Source: Daejeonella rubra (GTDB taxonomy: Bacteria; Bacteroidota; Bacteroidia; Sphingobacteriales; Sphingobacteriaceae). From it: DNA of 58,972 nucleotides. The position numbers and the translations under genes were made by a program. Below the pieces are notes generated by a model that was given only the letters and a program-made list of their open reading frames with translations, did no database searches and was not told where the DNA came from. Each line of letters opens with the position of its first letter. Positions within the stretch are counted from its first letter, which is position 1. The stretch is taken from the NCBI RefSeq assembly GCF_900103545.1, contig NZ_FNHH01000027.1, forward strand, positions 1 through 58,972, read 5' to 3'. Positions 34,867 to 43,788 of the stretch are shown here, piece after piece.

Positions 34867-35964
34867 ATGTTCAAAAATATATATAAAGACAAAAAAGTTA
34901 TTGTTACTGGACATACCGGATTTAAAGGTGCATGGATGACGTCATGGCTTTTAAAACTTGGAGCTAAAGTGGTGGGTATTTCAGTGGATATTCCAACAAG
35001 TCCATCTCTTTTCGAAGAACTTGGATTATCAGAAAAAATTATTGATCATCGATTTAATGTTCTTGAACTTGAAAAAGTAAAAGACATATTTATTGAAGAG
35101 AAGCCTGATTTTGTTTTTCATCTCGCAGCTCAGGCGATAGTTTCTGTTTCTTACTTAAACCCTGTAAGTACTTTTGCAACAAATGTAATGGGTACTGTTC
35201 ATGTTCTTGAGGCACTGAGATGTCTTGATAACGACTGCTCAGCGGTAATCATAACTAGTGATAAATGCTATGATAATGTGGAATGGGTGTGGGGTTATAA
35301 GGAAACAGATGCATTGGGAGGTAGAGATATTTATAGTGGCTCAAAAGGAGCTGCTGAGATAGCATTCAAATCCTATTACTATTCCTTCTTCAAAAATCAT
35401 CCAACTGTTAGAATTGCCTCGGCCAGAGCAGGAAACGTAATTGGGGGGGGCGATTGGGCAAAAGATAGAATTGTTCCTGATTGCATGAGTGCATGGTTCA
35501 AGGGTAAGCCCGTTGAGATCAGGAGTCCTAAAGCCACCCGTCCCTGGCAGCATGTACTTGAGCCTATTAGCGGATATTTAAATCTGGGTCAGAAACTTGC
35601 GGAAGATAACTCACTACATGGCGAGAGTTTTAATTTTGGGCCGAAGTCTGAAAGTAATTATTCTGTTGTTCAACTACTCGAAGATCTGAGTACTCATTGG
35701 AATATGAAAGGTATAGAAAACGTTTATTCAATTACAGGTGATATACCTTTTCATGAAGCGGGTCTACTTAAACTGAATTGTGATAAAGCACTATTCTATT
35801 TAAAATGGCTTCCAACACTTGATTATAATGAATTAATTGCTTTTACAAGTAAGTGGTACTTTGAATTCTATCATGCGAAACCGAATATGTGGAATTATAC
35901 TATTAGCCAATTGGAGAATTATGAGCAAATAGCGAAGCGAAAAGAATTGCCATGGACATACTAG
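34867..35964 (+). CDS. rfbG: CDP-glucose 4,6-dehydratase
   Basis: Extended SDR of 365 aa that turns CDP-glucose into CDP-4-keto-6-deoxyglucose. Characteristic stretches are TGHTGFKGAWM at the NAD site, SDKCYDN, the YSGSKGAAE Tyr-Lys pair and RAGNVIGGGDWA, all RfbG/DdhB hallmarks. No RfbH (3-dehydratase) gene is present, so the pathway does not lead to 3,6-dideoxyhexoses. It overlaps the epimerase-like gene by 13 bp. Confidence 0.93.
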   Translation: MFKNIYKDKKVIVTGHTGFKGAWMTSWLLKLGAKVVGISVDIPTSPSLFEELGLSEKIIDHRFNVLELEKVKDIFIEEKPDFVFHLAAQAIVSVSYLNPVSTFATNVMGTVHVLEALRCLDNDCSAVIITSDKCYDNVEWVWGYKETDALGGRDIYSGSKGAAEIAFKSYYYSFFKNHPTVRIASARAGNVIGGGDWAKDRIVPDCMSAWFKGKPVEIRSPKATRPWQHVLEPISGYLNLGQKLAEDNSLHGESFNFGPKSESNYSVVQLLEDLSTHWNMKGIENVYSITGDIPFHEAGLLKLNCDKALFYLKWLPTLDYNELIAFTSKWYFEFYHAKPNMWNYTISQLENYEQIAKRKELPWTY

Positions 35965-36386
35965 ATGGGGTAAGTATTTCTGAGCTCAAAATTATTCCTC
36001 ACCCGAAGGGAAAAATCATGCATGCTTTAAAGAAATCAGATATTAATTTTGAAGGTTTCGGAGAAGCCTATTTCTCTGAGATCTTGCATGGAGAGATAAA
36101 AGGGTGGAAGAAACATCAGCAAATGGTGTTGAATATTGTTGTTCCTCAGGGCGAAATAAAATTCGTGCTGTTTGATTCCCGTGAAAAAAGTTCTACAAAT
36201 GGAAAATTCTTTTCGGTTCTACTAGGAAATAATAATTATTGCAGACTTACAGTTCCTCCAGGAATATGGATGGCTTTTCAGGGAGTGGGTAATTCCATAA
36301 ATCTTTTACTTAATCTGGCCAGCATTGAACATCATCCACAGGAAGCTGAAAACCGGGATTTAGATTTCTTTAAATATAAATGGTAA
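35952..36386 (+). CDS. RmlC-like cupin epimerase acting on a CDP-sugar (putative)
   Basis: Short cupin of 144 aa related to dTDP-4-dehydrorhamnose 3,5-epimerases. It has GWKKHQQMVLNIVV with the putative base His, then KFVLFDSR, RLTVPPGIWMAFQG and a short tail. It is shorter than RmlC (about 180 aa) and closer to the short epimerases. Its place between RfbG and an SDR implies epimerisation of CDP-4-keto-6-deoxyglucose at C3 and/or C5 before reduction. This recalls the gene set for 6-deoxy-L-altrose in some Yersinia O-antigens. The final stereochemistry cannot be read from sequence. Confidence 0.72.
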   Translation: MDILDGVSISELKIIPHPKGKIMHALKKSDINFEGFGEAYFSEILHGEIKGWKKHQQMVLNIVVPQGEIKFVLFDSREKSSTNGKFFSVLLGNNNYCRLTVPPGIWMAFQGVGNSINLLLNLASIEHHPQEAENRDLDFFKYKW

Positions 36387-36387
36387 A

Positions 36388-37344
36388 ATGAATTCCGTAT
36401 TGATAACAGGAGCTTCAGGCTATATTGGGGCCACTCTCTCAATTTATTTAAAAAGTAAGGGATTTAAGGTCTACGCACTTTGTAGAACAATTTCAGATGA
36501 TTTGGTTGAGAAATTTAAAGATATAGAAATTATCATTGGGGATATTGCATCCGATGAGACAATTTCAAAACTAATTTCACTTGATGTAAGGTGTGTTATT
36601 CATACTGTTTCTCTTGATCATAAGCAGTCTGAAATATCTTCTGTTGAAACTGTAAATAATATCAATGTATTGCCTGTTTGGAGACTTGCAGATCAATTCT
36701 TAAGAAAGGGCATTGAAAAATTTCTTTATCTTTCTACAATTCAGGTTCTGGGAAGTTTAACCAAAGGGGTTCTCAATGAGGATGCTATAAAGGCCCCCTC
36801 GAATAGCTATGGCCTTACACACTCAATAGGTGAGGAGTTAATTAGTTTCTATAACGAAAAATCAGTTGCACATTTTTGCTCAGTAAGGCTATCAAACGGC
36901 TATGGAGCACCAGTTTTTAAAGACAATAACTGTTGGTGGTTGGTCATCAATGATTTATGTAGAATGGCATTCCGTGAGAAGAAGATTGTATTGCAATCAG
37001 ATGGAACTGCAGTTCGTGATTTTATCCATATAAATGATATTGCAAAAGCTATCCATTGTATTCTAGAAAATAACTCTTTGACGGACACATTGTATCATGT
37101 TTCATCTTCCAGAACAGTTTCTTTACTTGAAGTTGCTCACCAAATTAAGAAGGTCTATTTTAATAAATATAACGAAATACTGCCTATTTTTATTTCGGGG
37201 ACTATTATCTCAGATTCCGTCTCAGCCTCTAAGGCTTCCTATGTGATTGACAATACCCGCTTGCTTAAAACAGGGTATTCAGCAGAAATAGACCTGGAAC
37301 AAGGGATACCAGATATTTTTAACTATCTGGAACATGAGTACTAG
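36388..37344 (+). CDS. SDR reductase/epimerase for the CDP-6-deoxy sugar, with Tyr-x3-His
   Basis: Extended SDR of 318 aa with the NAD(P) loop TGASGYIGATL and the active-site Tyr141. The usual lysine four residues on is His145 (YGLTH), read directly from the CAC codon. The TIQVLG segment supplies the Ser/Thr. It would reduce the 4-keto group of the CDP sugar to finish the pathway. The His substitution may mark a subfamily or altered chemistry. It overlaps the following GT2 by 11 bp, which probably uses its product. Confidence 0.75.
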   Translation: MNSVLITGASGYIGATLSIYLKSKGFKVYALCRTISDDLVEKFKDIEIIIGDIASDETISKLISLDVRCVIHTVSLDHKQSEISSVETVNNINVLPVWRLADQFLRKGIEKFLYLSTIQVLGSLTKGVLNEDAIKAPSNSYGLTHSIGEELISFYNEKSVAHFCSVRLSNGYGAPVFKDNNCWWLVINDLCRMAFREKKIVLQSDGTAVRDFIHINDIAKAIHCILENNSLTDTLYHVSSSRTVSLLEVAHQIKKVYFNKYNEILPIFISGTIISDSVSASKASYVIDNTRLLKTGYSAEIDLEQGIPDIFNYLEHEY

Positions 37345-38122
37345 TATTGCGCCAAAAATTTCGGTTATTGTTATTACTTACAATCGACCAGAATTTTTAA
37401 AGGAAACAATTCAATCTATTTTAAATCAGACATTTACGAATTTTGAGTTGATAATTGTCGATAATTGTTCGGATTATGATTTCTTAGCATTGGCACATGA
37501 CTTTAACGATATCAGAATCAAGGCATTTCAAAATCAGAATGGAGGTATAATTGCTGTAAACAGGAATTTTGGTATTTTAAAAGCAAGTGGAGAATACATT
37601 GCATTGTGCGATGACGATGACCTTTGGTTTCCTGAAAAGTTGGAAAAGCAATTATACATTATGGAGAATTGCCATGAAATCGGATTTTGTTGTACTGCCT
37701 CTCTTTATATTAACCAAACCATTAATAGATCATTTTTTAGAAAATTTCTTTCTTATCTTAATTTTATTCTTATTTCATCAAATTTAATTCCAGGAAGATA
37801 TCTCTTATTGCTGATAACCTACATTACGAATTCTTCCGTGATGCTAAGGAGGTCTGTTTTGAATGTGATAGGATTGCTTGATGAGGATCCGGACTTTAAG
37901 GCTGTAGAAGATTATGATCTATGGCTGCGTATAAGTCTCAAATACAGAGTTTTCTATTTGAAAGATAAACTGGTCAATTACAGGCTTCATTCACACCAGA
38001 TATCCGGAGCGGATCAACATAGTTTGAAACGCAAGAAGAGTAAGGTCTTGGCAAAAAATTTTAATCAGTTGAATAATTTTCAGCGACTGATAGTGAGGCT
38101 TAGCGGAGCTGTGGTTTCCTAA
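37334..38122 (+). CDS. Family 2 glycosyltransferase (short)
   Basis: GT-A-fold transferase of 262 aa with ISVIVITYNRPEFL, FELIIVDNCSD, the metal-binding LCDDDDLWFPEKL near residue 92, and the EDYDLWLRIS acceptor motif. It overlaps the reductase gene, so its donor is probably the CDP-6-deoxyhexose made by the four genes upstream (inference). The protein ends soon after the catalytic domain. An in-frame coding-like stretch beyond several stops (38153-38332) might be a lost C-terminal extension. Confidence 0.85.
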   Translation: MSTSIAPKISVIVITYNRPEFLKETIQSILNQTFTNFELIIVDNCSDYDFLALAHDFNDIRIKAFQNQNGGIIAVNRNFGILKASGEYIALCDDDDLWFPEKLEKQLYIMENCHEIGFCCTASLYINQTINRSFFRKFLSYLNFILISSNLIPGRYLLLLITYITNSSVMLRRSVLNVIGLLDEDPDFKAVEDYDLWLRISLKYRVFYLKDKLVNYRLHSHQISGADQHSLKRKKSKVLAKNFNQLNNFQRLIVRLSGAVVS

Positions 38123-38152
38123 GGGTGATAGTCTATTTAAGTAAATGTTCCG

Positions 38153-38332
38153 TTGAAAAATGACATAGTTCATAAAGAAAATAGATTTAATCTAAAAAAT
38201 CAATATCATTGCAGATTACTTGCAGATGTTTGTGCTATTTCATATTCTGGTTTATGCATTTTGTATATCTTCGGTCGTAAGGCCGGTTTCGATAATGTTA
38301 TTAATAAAATTCTGAGAAAAACTGGTCATTAG
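38153..38332 (+). CDS. Possible small ORF or lost C-terminal piece of the upstream GT2
   Basis: A 59-codon open stretch beginning with TTG lies in the 215 bp gap, in the same frame as the upstream GT2 gene but separated from it by four stop codons (38120-38140). The conceptual product is basic, with one hydrophobic patch and a GRKAGFDNVINKIL end, and codon use like the neighbours. No ATG start is available. It may be a decayed C-terminus of a longer transferase, a tiny protein, or chance. Confidence 0.22.
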   Translation: MKNDIVHKENRFNLKNQYHCRLLADVCAISYSGLCILYIFGRKAGFDNVINKILRKTGH

Positions 38333-38337
38333 TTAAG

Positions 38338-39432
38338 ATGAAAATACTTTTTATTGCCCCCCTTCCTCCACCTTTAGGTGGGCATTCTTTGGTTTCTCAG
38401 GTATTACTTGATGGGATAAAAACTAAGCATAATGTTGAGGTTGTTAATTTTAACAAAACCAGTTTTGTGCAGGGGGTCAATAGTTTTAAAAGAATTTTTC
38501 AAATCCTTGGAGTTCTAAAAGACGTCTGGATTAAAAAGAAAAATGTTGAAGTAGTGTATCTGACTATTTCTCAGTCTCTTGCAGGAAATCTGAAGGATAT
38601 ATTTATGTATGTAATTTGCGGTAAAAAAATCTCAGATTTCTATATTCATCTTCATGGGGGAAGTATAAAAAGAGAACTTTGGGATTCGTTTCCCTTGCTT
38701 TGGAAAATTAATAAGTACTTTATCAGTAGGATGGCTGGGGCAATAGTTTCTGGTAAATCTCATATAAGTGTATTTGAGGATATTCTGCCTAAAAGCAAAA
38801 TTCATATTGTGCCAAACTTTGCTTTAGATTATCTATTCGTTGAAGAGCAAAGTATTTATAAAAACTTTACCAACTCAGGAATAATCCGTATCCTTTATAT
38901 GAGTAATATGATTGAAAAAAAGGGGTACAATGAATTGGCGGATGCTTACATCAAGCTAGATCACAGCCACCAGCAGAGATTTGAACTGAATTTTGCTGGA
39001 AGATTTGAACTTGAAAGTCAAAAAGATGCATTTTTAAGTAAAATTAGTGGTTATTCCAACATTCATTACCATGGTGTGGTAAATGACGATCAAAAGAAGC
39101 GCCTTTTTGAGGAGGCCCATTTGCTTTGCCTGCCAACGGCTTTTTTTGAGGGACAGCCGGTGGCTATTCTGGAGGCTTATGCTTCGGGTTGTGCTGTAAT
39201 TGTAACCGGCCAGTCGGGTATTTTAGATATCTTTGAGGATAAAAAAAATGGATTTCAGGTGCAAGAAAGGTCTTCAGATTCAATTAAGGCTGTCATAGAA
39301 AATCAACTGAATGACATTGAAGAGCTGAAGTATATGGCTCTTGAAAACAGAAAGCTTGCAATTGATAAATATAGGGTTAGTAATTATGTGAGTTCTTTGA
39401 ATTACATCATGGAATCTCATAAGAAGAGTTAG
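38338..39432 (+). CDS. Family 4 glycosyltransferase
   Basis: GT-B transferase of 364 aa. The N-terminus reads FIAPLPPPLGGHSLVSQ, with the glycine loop of the acceptor half. The donor half shows RILYMSNMIEKKGYNELADAY, and FFEGQPVAILEAYASGCAVIVT holds the EX7E motif. It is a retaining enzyme by family. The donor is unknown; the nearby UDP-L-HexNAc genes make an N-acetyl-deoxyhexose a candidate. It starts 5 bp after the small ORF and ends 36 bp before the SDR gene. Confidence 0.87.
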   Translation: MKILFIAPLPPPLGGHSLVSQVLLDGIKTKHNVEVVNFNKTSFVQGVNSFKRIFQILGVLKDVWIKKKNVEVVYLTISQSLAGNLKDIFMYVICGKKISDFYIHLHGGSIKRELWDSFPLLWKINKYFISRMAGAIVSGKSHISVFEDILPKSKIHIVPNFALDYLFVEEQSIYKNFTNSGIIRILYMSNMIEKKGYNELADAYIKLDHSHQQRFELNFAGRFELESQKDAFLSKISGYSNIHYHGVVNDDQKKRLFEEAHLLCLPTAFFEGQPVAILEAYASGCAVIVTGQSGILDIFEDKKNGFQVQERSSDSIKAVIENQLNDIEELKYMALENRKLAIDKYRVSNYVSSLNYIMESHKKS

Positions 39433-39468
39433 TTTTTTGGTAAAATTTGTTAAGATCACAAAATAATT

Positions 39469-40317
39469 ATGGCCAAAGTTCTTGTCACAGGTGCAACGGG
39501 ATTTATTGGAAAACATTTGCTTCCTGTGCTCATTAATGCTGGTTATGAGGTTTTTGGAGCTGGTAGCAAAGATGGAGATATTACCCAGTTGGAGACTTGG
39601 TCTGGTTTTCCTAAATGTGATTTTGTTATTCATCTTGCCGGAAGATCATTTGTTCCCCTGAGTTGGTCGGATCCTTCAGGGTTTATTCAGGTTAATTTAA
39701 TGGGAACAATTGCAGCGCTGGACTATTGCAGGAAGTATAATGCAAAATTAATATTTCTGAGTTCTTATTTATACGGTAACCCACCAAGTTTGCCTATTGC
39801 AGAAGCATGTCCTACTATTGCCTCTAATCCCTACGGCTTATCAAAAAAATTAGCCGAAGATGCTTGTGGCTTTTATTCCGCAAGTTATGGGGTCCCTGCT
39901 ACAATTTTGCGTCCATTTAATGTTTATGGTCCTGGCCAAAATGAGAATTTTTTGATTCCATCAATTATCCAGCAGGTTCTCAATGCAGATAAAGTTACCG
40001 TCAAGGATTTAGAGCCCAAAAGAGATTATATTTATATCGATGACCTCATATCCGCGATTCTTAAATCCTTAAACAATATTAACGGTCTTAATATTTTTAA
40101 TGTTGGTTCAGGAATTAGTTATTCTGTTGCCGACCTGATCAGGACTGTGCAACAAATAAAGCAGTCTAACTTGCCGGTAGTTTCAGGTAATGAAAGACGA
40201 AAGGACGAAATCATGGACACAATTGCCGATATTTCGAAGGCAAAGCGCGAACTTGGATGGGAACCACAATGGTCCTTGGAACAAGGAATCAAAAAAATGT
40301 TGAAAAACTATGAATAG
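39469..40317 (+). CDS. NAD-dependent nucleotide-sugar epimerase/dehydratase (SDR)
   Basis: Extended SDR of 282 aa with TGATGFIGKH, HLAGRSFVPLSW, LSSYLYG (Ser), the YGLSK Tyr-Lys pair, RPFNVYGPGQ, and KRDYIYIDDLISAI. The short length and the RSFVPLSW segment fit GDP-6-deoxy-4-keto-sugar reductases (Rmd/Tld-like) or other reductases. The substrate is not clear. It lies 61 bp before the CapE-like dehydratase gene. Confidence 0.7.
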   Translation: MAKVLVTGATGFIGKHLLPVLINAGYEVFGAGSKDGDITQLETWSGFPKCDFVIHLAGRSFVPLSWSDPSGFIQVNLMGTIAALDYCRKYNAKLIFLSSYLYGNPPSLPIAEACPTIASNPYGLSKKLAEDACGFYSASYGVPATILRPFNVYGPGQNENFLIPSIIQQVLNADKVTVKDLEPKRDYIYIDDLISAILKSLNNINGLNIFNVGSGISYSVADLIRTVQQIKQSNLPVVSGNERRKDEIMDTIADISKAKRELGWEPQWSLEQGIKKMLKNYE

Positions 40318-40378
40318 CAGTTTTGCAAATTAAGTAAAGGTAAATTAAAGTATAAGTTTAGAATTCATTAACAGACTA

Positions 40379-41395
40379 ATGTTCAAAGATAAAATATTAC
40401 TCATTACAGGTGGTACAGGCTCATTCGGGAATGCTGTTTTAAAACGCTTTTTAAATACTGATATTAAGGAAATCCGAATATTTAGCAGAGACGAAAAGAA
40501 GCAAGATGATATGCGTAATGCGCTTAAAAGTGATAAAGTAAAATATTACATAGGAGATGTGCGCGACCGAGGTAGTCTTGATTATGCAATGGCTGGGGCA
40601 GATTATGTGTTTCACGCAGCAGCTTTAAAACAGGTTCCTTCTTGTGAGTTTTATCCAATGGAGGCTGTTAAAACTAATATACTCGGCACTGATAATGTTT
40701 TGGATAAAGCCATACAACATAAGATCAAGAAAGTAATCTGCCTGAGTACTGACAAAGCAGTCTATCCCATTAATGCTATGGGAATTTCAAAATCGATGAT
40801 GGAAAAGCTTGCAGTCGCAAAATCCAGAATAAGTAAAGAAACTGTTATTACCTGTACTCGTTATGGGAATGTGATGGCTAGCCGTGGATCAGTGATTCCC
40901 TTGTTTGTTGCTCAGATGAAACAGAATAAAGATCTGACTGTTACCGATCGTCATATGACCCGATTTATGATGACTTTAGATGATGCTGTTGAATTAGTGC
41001 TTTTTGCCTTTAAAAACGGTTCATCCGGAGATATTTTTGTTCAAAAGGCTCCTGCTTCTACAATTGGTCAGTTGGCAGAGGTTCTTCTTAAGATGTTCCG
41101 TAGCTCAAGTACAATCAAAAGTATAGGAACACGACACGGAGAGAAATTATATGAAACCCTATTGACAAGAGAAGAATTTAGAAAAGCAGATGACTTGGGG
41201 AATTATTACAGAATAAAGCCTGATGACAGGGATTTGAACTATAGTCAATATTTTTCTGAGGGAGATGAATCTATTGCTAAAATGGAGGATTACCATTCGC
41301 ACAATACCCACCGCTTAAATGATGAGGAACTTGTATCGCTCTTGTTGAAGCTTGATTATATAAACGATGAGCTTGCGAACCATGAAAAAAATTAA
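40379..41395 (+). CDS. UDP-GlcNAc 4,6-dehydratase/5-epimerase (CapE/FnlA/WbvB type)
   Basis: First enzyme of a UDP-L-6-deoxy-HexNAc pathway, making the L-configured 4-keto sugar from UDP-GlcNAc. The 338 aa protein has TGGTGSFGNAVLKR, CLSTDKAVYPINAMGISK, RYGNVMASRGSVIPLF and GEKLYETLLTREE. MGISK in place of YxxxK is normal in this group. It is followed by a 2-epimerase and an RmlD-like reductase, the set known for UDP-L-RhaNAc/UDP-L-QuiNAc (Wbv) or, with a different reductase, UDP-L-FucNAc. Confidence 0.88.
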   Translation: MFKDKILLITGGTGSFGNAVLKRFLNTDIKEIRIFSRDEKKQDDMRNALKSDKVKYYIGDVRDRGSLDYAMAGADYVFHAAALKQVPSCEFYPMEAVKTNILGTDNVLDKAIQHKIKKVICLSTDKAVYPINAMGISKSMMEKLAVAKSRISKETVITCTRYGNVMASRGSVIPLFVAQMKQNKDLTVTDRHMTRFMMTLDDAVELVLFAFKNGSSGDIFVQKAPASTIGQLAEVLLKMFRSSSTIKSIGTRHGEKLYETLLTREEFRKADDLGNYYRIKPDDRDLNYSQYFSEGDESIAKMEDYHSHNTHRLNDEELVSLLLKLDYINDELANHEKN

Positions 41396-42503
41396 GGTAG
41401 CCACTGTAATCGGTACCCGTCCGGAGATTATTCGTCTAGCAGAGTGTATAAAAAAATGCGATAATTTTTTCGAACATATTTTAATACATACCGGACAGAA
41501 TTATGATTATAATCTTAATGAGGTATTTTTTAACGATTTGGATTTAAGAAAGCCTGATTATTTTCTTAATGTTGCTGGTAGCCATTTGGGCGAAACTATT
41601 GGAAATGTGATTGCAAAATCATATGAGATATTTGTAAAAGAGATGCCAGATGCAATTTTAGTTTTGGGAGATACCAATAGCGTACTTTGCACTATAGCAG
41701 CGAAAAGACTGAAGATTCCTATCTTTCATATGGAAGCTGGTAATCGTTGTTTTGATCAAAATGTTCCTGAAGAGATTAACCGTAAGATTTCTGACCATAT
41801 AAGTGATATTAACCTGACCTATACAGAGCATAGTCGTAGGTATTTATTGAGTGAGGGTTTCAGAAAGGACCATGTATTTGTTACCGGATCACCTTTACGT
41901 GAAGTGATAAATAAATACATTTCACAGATTGATAATAGTAAGATAATTCAAAGTTTAGGTCTCGAGAAAGATAAATATATTGTAGTGAGTGCCCATAGGG
42001 AAGAGAATATTGATATTAAGGACCATTTTGAGCAGTTAGTTTTCTCATTGAACGCAGTTGCCGAAAAGTATGGCATGCCTATTATATTTTCAACTCATCC
42101 ACGAACTGAGAAGAAAATTCTTGCAAATAATGTGATATTTCACCCACTCATTAAGAATGTTAAACCTTTAGGGTTCTTTGATTATGTTCATTTACAGCAG
42201 AATGCATATGTAGTTCTGTCTGATAGCGGGACAATTAGTGAAGAGTCTGCCATGCTTAGATTTCCTGCAGTTAGTATCCGTACAAGTACCGAAAGGCCAG
42301 AGGCTATTGATTCAGGCACTATTGTTCTAGGCGGAATATCCCGGGATGATATCTTAAATGCAATTGAAATAGTTAAGGGCACTCCTATGACGGATGCAAC
42401 TCAGCTCCCATGGGAATATACTGTTCAAAACACTTCAGACCGTGTAATCAGGTTGATTATTAGTTATATTCCAATTGTTAACCGTGTAATATGGAACAAG
42501 TAA
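41382..42503 (+). CDS. WecB/FnlC/WbvD-type UDP-sugar 2-epimerase
   Basis: Non-hydrolysing 2-epimerase of about 373 aa. It has MKKIKVATVIGTRPEII at the N-terminus, THTGQNYD-like HTGQNYDYN, GDTNS, HMEAGNR, EEINR, SAHREEN and a DSGTISEE loop. ATG at 41382 gives the conserved N-terminus; an upstream in-frame ATG at 41367 adds five residues. In this setting it would invert C2 of the UDP-L-6-deoxy-HexNAc (FnlC/WbvD step). A housekeeping UDP-ManNAc epimerase role is less likely because of the CapE-like and reductase neighbours. It overlaps both of them by 13-14 bp. Confidence 0.85.
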   Translation: MKKIKVATVIGTRPEIIRLAECIKKCDNFFEHILIHTGQNYDYNLNEVFFNDLDLRKPDYFLNVAGSHLGETIGNVIAKSYEIFVKEMPDAILVLGDTNSVLCTIAAKRLKIPIFHMEAGNRCFDQNVPEEINRKISDHISDINLTYTEHSRRYLLSEGFRKDHVFVTGSPLREVINKYISQIDNSKIIQSLGLEKDKYIVVSAHREENIDIKDHFEQLVFSLNAVAEKYGMPIIFSTHPRTEKKILANNVIFHPLIKNVKPLGFFDYVHLQQNAYVVLSDSGTISEESAMLRFPAVSIRTSTERPEAIDSGTIVLGGISRDDILNAIEIVKGTPMTDATQLPWEYTVQNTSDRVIRLIISYIPIVNRVIWNK

Positions 42504-43351
42504 GAAAGGTTCTAATTTTAGGGTCAAAGGGAATGGCGGGTCATGTGATTAGACAAGTCCTTTTGGAATCAGGAAAATTTGAGGTAATTGATATTGCCCG
42601 TGATGAGACATTTTTTAAGCCAAGCTTTCTTTTTGACCTTTCTGATCTCAATAAATTAGAAAATATTCTAAAATCTGAAGCTCCTGATGTCGTAATAAAT
42701 TGTATTGGTATTTTGAATGAAGCTGCGGAATCGAATGTTGAGGAAAGTATTTTTTTTAACTCTTATTTGCCTCATTTTGTAGCCGCCAGATGCAAAAAAT
42801 TGATCCATATAAGTACTGATTGTGTTTTTAATGGTAAAAGAGGAGGGTATACTGAATCAGATTTCAAGGATGGGAATGGATTTTATGCACAGACTAAAGC
42901 TTTAGGTGAGGTAACTTATCGGGATCATCTAACCATCAGGACTTCCATTGTAGGACCGGAGTTGAAACAGGATGGTATTGGTTTATTTCATTGGTTTATG
43001 CGGCAGAATGGTGAGATAAAAGGATACACCAAGGCATTCTGGAGCGGGGTAACTACTTTGCAATTGGCTAAATCTATCTTAGAAATTTTAAGTCTCGGAA
43101 AATCTTATGCTGGCCTTTTGCATTTAACGAACAATCAAAAAATAAGTAAATTTGAATTATTAAGTATATTTTCCAAAGTCATGGAAAGACCCGTTATTAT
43201 ACAGGAATATGATCAATATTTTGTTGATAAATCATTGCTCAACACGCGTAATGATTTTCCTGCTGTCAATCTTTCGTTCGAGGATATGGTAAGCGAGCAG
43301 AAAGAGTTTATTGAGAATCATCCAGATTTTTATGCTCAATATATAAATTAG
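42491..43351 (+). CDS. RmlD-like reductase (WbvR-type, UDP-L-RhaNAc step)
   Basis: SDR of 286 aa in the RmlD group, with LILGSKGMAGHV, NCIGILNEAAE, ISTDCVFNGKRGGYTE, the YAQTK Tyr-Lys pair and RTSIVGPE. It would reduce the 4-keto sugar from the CapE-like enzyme. An RmlD-like reductase without the cupin part of FnlB/CapF is what distinguishes the UDP-L-RhaNAc/L-QuiNAc route (Wbv proteins) from the UDP-L-FucNAc route, so L-QuiNAc or L-RhaNAc is the best guess. It is the last gene before a 437 bp gap. Confidence 0.78.
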   Translation: MEQVRKVLILGSKGMAGHVIRQVLLESGKFEVIDIARDETFFKPSFLFDLSDLNKLENILKSEAPDVVINCIGILNEAAESNVEESIFFNSYLPHFVAARCKKLIHISTDCVFNGKRGGYTESDFKDGNGFYAQTKALGEVTYRDHLTIRTSIVGPELKQDGIGLFHWFMRQNGEIKGYTKAFWSGVTTLQLAKSILEILSLGKSYAGLLHLTNNQKISKFELLSIFSKVMERPVIIQEYDQYFVDKSLLNTRNDFPAVNLSFEDMVSEQKEFIENHPDFYAQYIN

Positions 43352-43788
43352 CCTGGGTTCGATATAATATTATATAAGCTTTAAAACTTTCTAAAACTGC
43401 CCCAATAGGCAGGTTCCTTACTTGTTAACCCCTATTTTAACACGCGTCCCCTCCCCATTCAAAGCCAAATTACCTAATCCAAATTAAAAGTTATAGAAGC
43501 AATTAGCATTGAAAGTTCAATTTTTTATATTGAACGGTTCGAAAAATAGTCAGGTAGGCCTCCTTGCTGCATTTCATTCACATTTATTTCTGGTTGTTTA
43601 ACAATTGGTTGAACATTGTTATGCCGGTTGAATGATACAGTTTCATCTATTTGTGAACCTAAATCAATCCTCTTTTAATTTCTTCTAAAAAATATTCTAT
43701 CCTTCTGGCTAGAATATTCTCGACTCTTGCTCAAATCCGTATCAAATAAATCAGCGTTGAAGATCAGGAGGACAATCTTTAATAGTGA
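43352..43788. other. Gap between convergent genes with several hairpins
   Basis: No gene is seen. The gap holds three inverted repeats: CTGCC/GGCAG at 43397-43412, GTTCAAT/ATTGAAC at 43515-43535 (7 bp perfect stem), and AATATTCTA/TAGAATATT at 43691-43718. The third is described separately. The convergent arrangement of the flanking genes explains why terminators cluster here. Confidence 0.5.
43686..43718 (-). terminator. Likely rho-independent terminator of the minus-strand GT-C gene
   Basis: On the minus strand a 9 bp perfect stem (positions 43718-43710 with 43699-43691, 10-base loop) is followed by a T-run read from the A-rich bases 43692-43687. It lies about 70 bp beyond the stop of the 509-aa membrane protein at 43789. 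Confidence 0.55.

Noticed and set aside
39280..39633. 117-aa open frame on the minus strand
   Set aside because: Overlaps the ends of two strong + strand genes (GT4 and SDR) and has no protein-like motif.
40379..41395. Missing catalytic Tyr in the CapE-like dehydratase (MGISK)
   Set aside because: Met in place of Tyr is normal for this dehydratase/5-epimerase group, so it is not an anomaly.
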